From the NCBI GenBank assembly GCA_002358875.1, contig DEPS01000113.1, forward strand, positions 1 through 15,370: a stretch of DNA of 15,370 nt, in the 5' to 3' direction. This document shows, one piece after another, positions 13,188 through 15,370 of the stretch. This DNA comes from Lachnospiraceae bacterium UBA3386 (GTDB lineage Bacteria > Bacillota > Clostridia > Lachnospirales > Lachnospiraceae). Position numbers and translations under genes: made by a program. The notes under the pieces were generated by a model. It did not search any database and was not told the DNA's origin. It was given only the letters and a program-made list of their open reading frames with translations. The first letter of the stretch is position 1. Each line of letters opens with the position of its first letter.

Positions 13188-13300
13188 TCAGGCAGTGCTT
13201 TGGCTGATCCTGCAAAAATATGATCGGCCAGGCGATACTGCGGCTGGTCAGGCTGTATTATGACTGATCAGGCAACATTTTGGCTGATCCTGCAATACAA
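13181..13300 (+). repeat. Three 40-bp tandem hairpin repeats between the FAD and TDT genes
   Basis: Units at 13181-13220, 13221-13260 and 13261-13300 align base for base with a 40-base period. Each can form a 6-bp stem with a 12-base loop in the same columns: GATCAG/CTGATC in units 1 and 3, GGCCAG/CTGGTC in unit 2. Unit 2 therefore keeps the stem through one compensatory change (T-A to C-G) and one change to G-U. The first unit contains the stop codon of the FAD gene; the last ends just before the ribosome site of the TDT gene (AGGGG, 13300-13304). Confidence 0.88.
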
Positions 13301-13314
13301 GGGGATTTAAAAAA

Positions 13315-14259
13315 ATGAAAAGACTGGAAAAAATACCTGTACCCGTCATCGCGACTTTCCTGAGTTTTTTGACGATGGGAAATGTCTACGGGGGCCTTGG
13401 CTTTGTCTGGCTCCGGTATCTGATCATGGGTCTGGGGACTGTATTTATTATCTGCTATATCCTTAAGATCGTGCTCAATCCGGGCATCTTTCTGAAGGAA
13501 TACAGCCAGACGATCCCGTCGAGCCTGTACGGCGCCTTCAGCATGGTGCTGATGGTTCTGGGAAGCTTCTATTATGAGATGGGAATGGGATTTGGACGCA
13601 TCATCTGGCTCATCGCCGTTGCGATCCACTGCGCCCATATCATCATTTTTACCATTAATCATACCTTCGGACAGGTAATTTCAAAAAAGGATTTCATCAA
13701 TATGATGCCCAGCTGGTTCGTCACATACAATGGCTGGATGGTGGCCTGCGTCACCGGCGGAAAGATGGAAGCCGCGCCTATCCTGAAGGTGATCACGATC
13801 TACGGCTGCATCATCTATCTGGTTCTCGTGCCGTTTATGATCTGGCGCCTTCTGAACGTTGAGATCAAGAGCGCCACTTACCACACCATGGCAGTTCTTC
13901 TGGCGCCCTGCAGCCTGTGCGTCGTCAGCCTGGTCAATGTGTACGGGACGCCCAACAGCATCCTGATAGGCCTCATGTATTTCTGTGTGCTGGCGTCACT
14001 TTTGTTTATCATCGTTAAGCTCCCGGATTTCTTCTCCTTCCAGTTCTATCCCGGATTCGCGGGGCTGACCTTCCCCATGGCGATCGGCGTCGTCGCCTCT
14101 CAGAAGATGGCTGCCTACCTTGCCGGTATCGGGAACGATTCGCTGAGCTATGCAGTGACCCAGCTGGCGGGTCTGCAGATATTCCTCACCACCATGCTTG
14201 TGGGCTACGTCATGCTGATGTTCACGAGGATGTTTTTGAAAAAGCAGCCAAGACAGTGA
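13315..14259 (+). CDS. TDT family transporter/anion channel (TehA / SLAC1 / Ssu1-like)
   Basis: A 314-residue membrane protein with about ten predicted helices, the size and helix count of the TDT (tellurite-resistance/dicarboxylate transporter) family. The N-terminus MKRLEKIPVPVIATFLSFLTMGNV resembles the first helix of TehA-like proteins, and the spacing of short Gly/Pro-containing helices fits. Known relatives conduct or export anions: plant SLAC1 (chloride, nitrate), yeast Ssu1 (sulfite) and TehA. Here it lies between a nitrate-reductase-like gene group and asrA, so nitrate, nitrite or sulfite are reasonable candidates; specificity cannot be read from the sequence. The ribosome site is AGGGG ten bases before the ATG. 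It seems to belong to the reductase operon, though hairpin repeats separate it from the FAD gene. Confidence 0.82.
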   Translation: MKRLEKIPVPVIATFLSFLTMGNVYGGLGFVWLRYLIMGLGTVFIICYILKIVLNPGIFLKEYSQTIPSSLYGAFSMVLMVLGSFYYEMGMGFGRIIWLIAVAIHCAHIIIFTINHTFGQVISKKDFINMMPSWFVTYNGWMVACVTGGKMEAAPILKVITIYGCIIYLVLVPFMIWRLLNVEIKSATYHTMAVLLAPCSLCVVSLVNVYGTPNSILIGLMYFCVLASLLFIIVKLPDFFSFQFYPGFAGLTFPMAIGVVASQKMAAYLAGIGNDSLSYAVTQLAGLQIFLTTMLVGYVMLMFTRMFLKKQPRQ

Positions 14260-14374
14260 CAGCGTTTCTTTTTTATCACCATTTAAATCAGCAGTCGAAT
14301 CAATAGTCGATCGGGCACAGGATTGGACGCATATTTGAACGCTTTTTTGTTTCAACCGTACAGATCGAAAAAAG

Positions 14375-14425
14375 TATAAAAAAAACAGGAGCGGCCTGTG
14401 TCGGGTGAAGGCCGCGCTCCCTGTT
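14375..14425 (+). promoter_or_regulatory. Possible asrA promoter and 5' leader hairpin
   Basis: TATAAA (14375-14380) could be a -10 box; the matching -35 (TTCAAC, 14351-14356) is weak. Transcription would start near 14387. AACAGGAGCGGCC (14384-14396) pairs, with small bulges, with GGCCGCGCTCCCTGTT (14410-14425), so the asrA transcript would begin with a stem. On the minus strand the same stem is followed by eight T residues and would act as a terminator for leftward transcription. The rest of the 194-base gap after the TDT gene shows nothing else convincing. Confidence 0.35.
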
Positions 14426-14453
14426 CACTGCACCCGGGATGGAGGTATTGCAA

Positions 14454-15370
14454 GTGGGTTATATTTTGACGAAAAAGGGCTTTGACCGGGTCCTGTCCGA
14501 GCTTGGAAAAAAATACAGGCTCTACGCGCCCGTGCGCAAGGCCGGCGAGGGGAGATTTACTGACACGGATGTCGTACGCTACGATTTCATCAGCTCGTCT
14601 GATGAGATCGAGCTGGGACAGAAATCCGACTATGCCTTCAAGGAGATCCTGACTCCGCTGTCGGAGACGCTTTTCTTCTTTACGGAGAATGAGGTCAAAA
14701 CTGCGGACAGGGACGCGAGGGAGGCAATCATCTTTTTAAAGAGCTGCGATATGCATGCCGTAAAGCGCCTCGACCAGATCTATCTGGACAACAAATTCGC
14801 GGATCCTTTTTATCAGGAGATCCGCAGCCGCGTCCACTTTGTCCTGCTCGGATGTCCTAAATCCGGCGCGGACTGCTTCTGTGTCGACATGGGCACCAAC
14901 CGCACGACGGAAGGGTATCTTTTCTCCCTGGACAGGACGGAAGACGGCTTTGCCTGCAATGTACTGGACAGCAGCCTTGACGGGATTTTCGCGGAAAGCT
15001 GCGCTTCACAGCAGGATGTCGAGCCCAAATATGTGACTGAGAACGCGACCCGCGTCACGATCCCCGAGGAGATCCCCAACAGCATTTACAAGAATGCAGT
15101 CTGGGACGAGTACAGCGCGCGCTGCATCGGCTGCGGCCGCTGCAATTTCGCATGTCCTACCTGTACCTGCTATACCATGCAGGATGTTTACTACACGGAC
15201 AACGGAAAAGTGGGCGAGCGCCGCAGGGTCGGGGCCTCCTGCATGGTGGACGGCTACACCAATGTCGCGGGCGGCGGCCAGTACCGGCGCACCAAGGGCG
15301 AGCGCATGCGCTTTAAGGTGCTCCACAAGATCTATGATTTCAAGAAACGCTTCGGCTATCAGATGTGCGT
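14454..15370 (+). CDS. asrA: Anaerobic sulfite reductase subunit A, 5' part
   Basis: The frame opens at a GTG and runs off the right edge, giving about 305 codons. I chose GTG 14454 because GGAGG (14441-14445) lies eight bases upstream and the resulting (M)GYILTKKGFDRVLSEL start fits AsrA. An in-frame ATG at 14439 lacks a ribosome site. AsrA is the iron-sulfur subunit that carries electrons to the siroheme subunit AsrC, with AsrB as the flavin subunit. The first ferredoxin-like motif is visible: Cys224, Cys227, Cys230 and Cys234 in RCIGCGRCNFACPTCTC; the second would be beyond the edge. asrB and asrC are expected downstream but are not seen. The siroheme pathway encoded at 1877-6375 would supply the AsrC cofactor. 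Confidence 0.9.
   Translation, partial: MGYILTKKGFDRVLSELGKKYRLYAPVRKAGEGRFTDTDVVRYDFISSSDEIELGQKSDYAFKEILTPLSETLFFFTENEVKTADRDAREAIIFLKSCDMHAVKRLDQIYLDNKFADPFYQEIRSRVHFVLLGCPKSGADCFCVDMGTNRTTEGYLFSLDRTEDGFACNVLDSSLDGIFAESCASQQDVEPKYVTENATRVTIPEEIPNSIYKNAVWDEYSARCIGCGRCNFACPTCTCYTMQDVYYTDNGKVGERRRVGASCMVDGYTNVAGGGQYRRTKGERMRFKVLHKIYDFKKRFGYQMC

Noticed and set aside
13181..13300. CRISPR array
   Set aside because: Units are contiguous 40-bp repeats with no unique spacers, and there are no cas genes.
14335..14355. TTGAA...TTCAA inverted repeat upstream of asrA as a second Crp/Fnr site
   Set aside because: The half-sites are 11 bases apart, which does not fit the 4-6 base spacing of Crp/Fnr sites, and they do not resemble TGTTG/CAACA.
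6440..14363. AACCGTACAG shared by the hemB terminator (6444-6453) and the region before asrA (14354-14363), with a variant AACCGTATAG at 8651-8660
   Set aside because: A 10-base match between two places in 15 kb is expected by chance, and the surrounding sequences differ.

Overview
The window looks like chromosomal DNA from an anaerobic Firmicute, probably class Clostridia and plausibly Lachnospiraceae. This rests on a moderately GC-rich base composition, the pairing of an alcohol-acetyltransferase-like gene with a DUF6320-type gene, a fused cobA-hemD gene, a Crp/Fnr regulator with a C-x3-C-x-F-H motif, and an anaerobic sulfite reductase gene (asrA). The species cannot be named from this sequence. 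No tRNA, rRNA, CRISPR array, transposase or phage gene was found.

Layout. (1) 1-1701: the 3' part of an acyl/acetyltransferase gene and a zinc-ribbon membrane protein (DUF6320-like). A folded intergenic stretch (1706-1802) and a strong intrinsic terminator (1811-1851) follow. (2) 1877-6375: four genes leading from 5-aminolevulinate to sirohydrochlorin/siroheme: precorrin-2 dehydrogenase (sirC), hemC, a cobA-hemD fusion and hemB. No 5-aminolevulinate-forming genes (hemA, hemL) and no separate chelatase (sirB) are present. A terminator follows at 6439-6465. (3) 6499-7704: a DUF819 membrane protein whose leader has a possible three-way RNA junction and a hairpin over the start codon. (4) 7828-8511, minus strand: a Crp/Fnr regulator. 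(5) 9016 to the right edge: a cytoplasmic molybdopterin reductase that resembles nitrate reductase more than formate dehydrogenase, a four-cluster ferredoxin-like protein, a pyridine-nucleotide/FAD oxidoreductase, a TDT-family anion channel/transporter, and the 5' part of asrA.

How the parts may work together. The divergent region between the regulator and the reductase holds a perfect 16-bp Crp-type palindrome (8777-8792). It lies exactly 41.5 bp upstream of the start predicted from a TAAAAT -10 box, the class II activator position. I infer that the regulator activates the reductase operon and may repress itself. The FAD protein and the 4Fe-4S protein would carry electrons from NAD(P)H to the Mo enzyme. 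AsrABC needs siroheme, which the left-hand operon would supply. One hypothesis is a nitrate-to-nitrite-to-ammonium (or sulfite-to-sulfide) respiratory or electron-sink module with its own cofactor supply and a TDT channel for the anion.

A second theme is short tandem repeats in and between genes: 5 x 24 bp inside cobA-hemD, about 2.5 x 44 bp before hemC, 4 x 15 bp at the 3' end of the regulator gene, 3 x 40 bp between the FAD and TDT genes, and a 22-bp direct repeat in the reductase leader. The 40-bp units form hairpins with one compensatory base-pair change.
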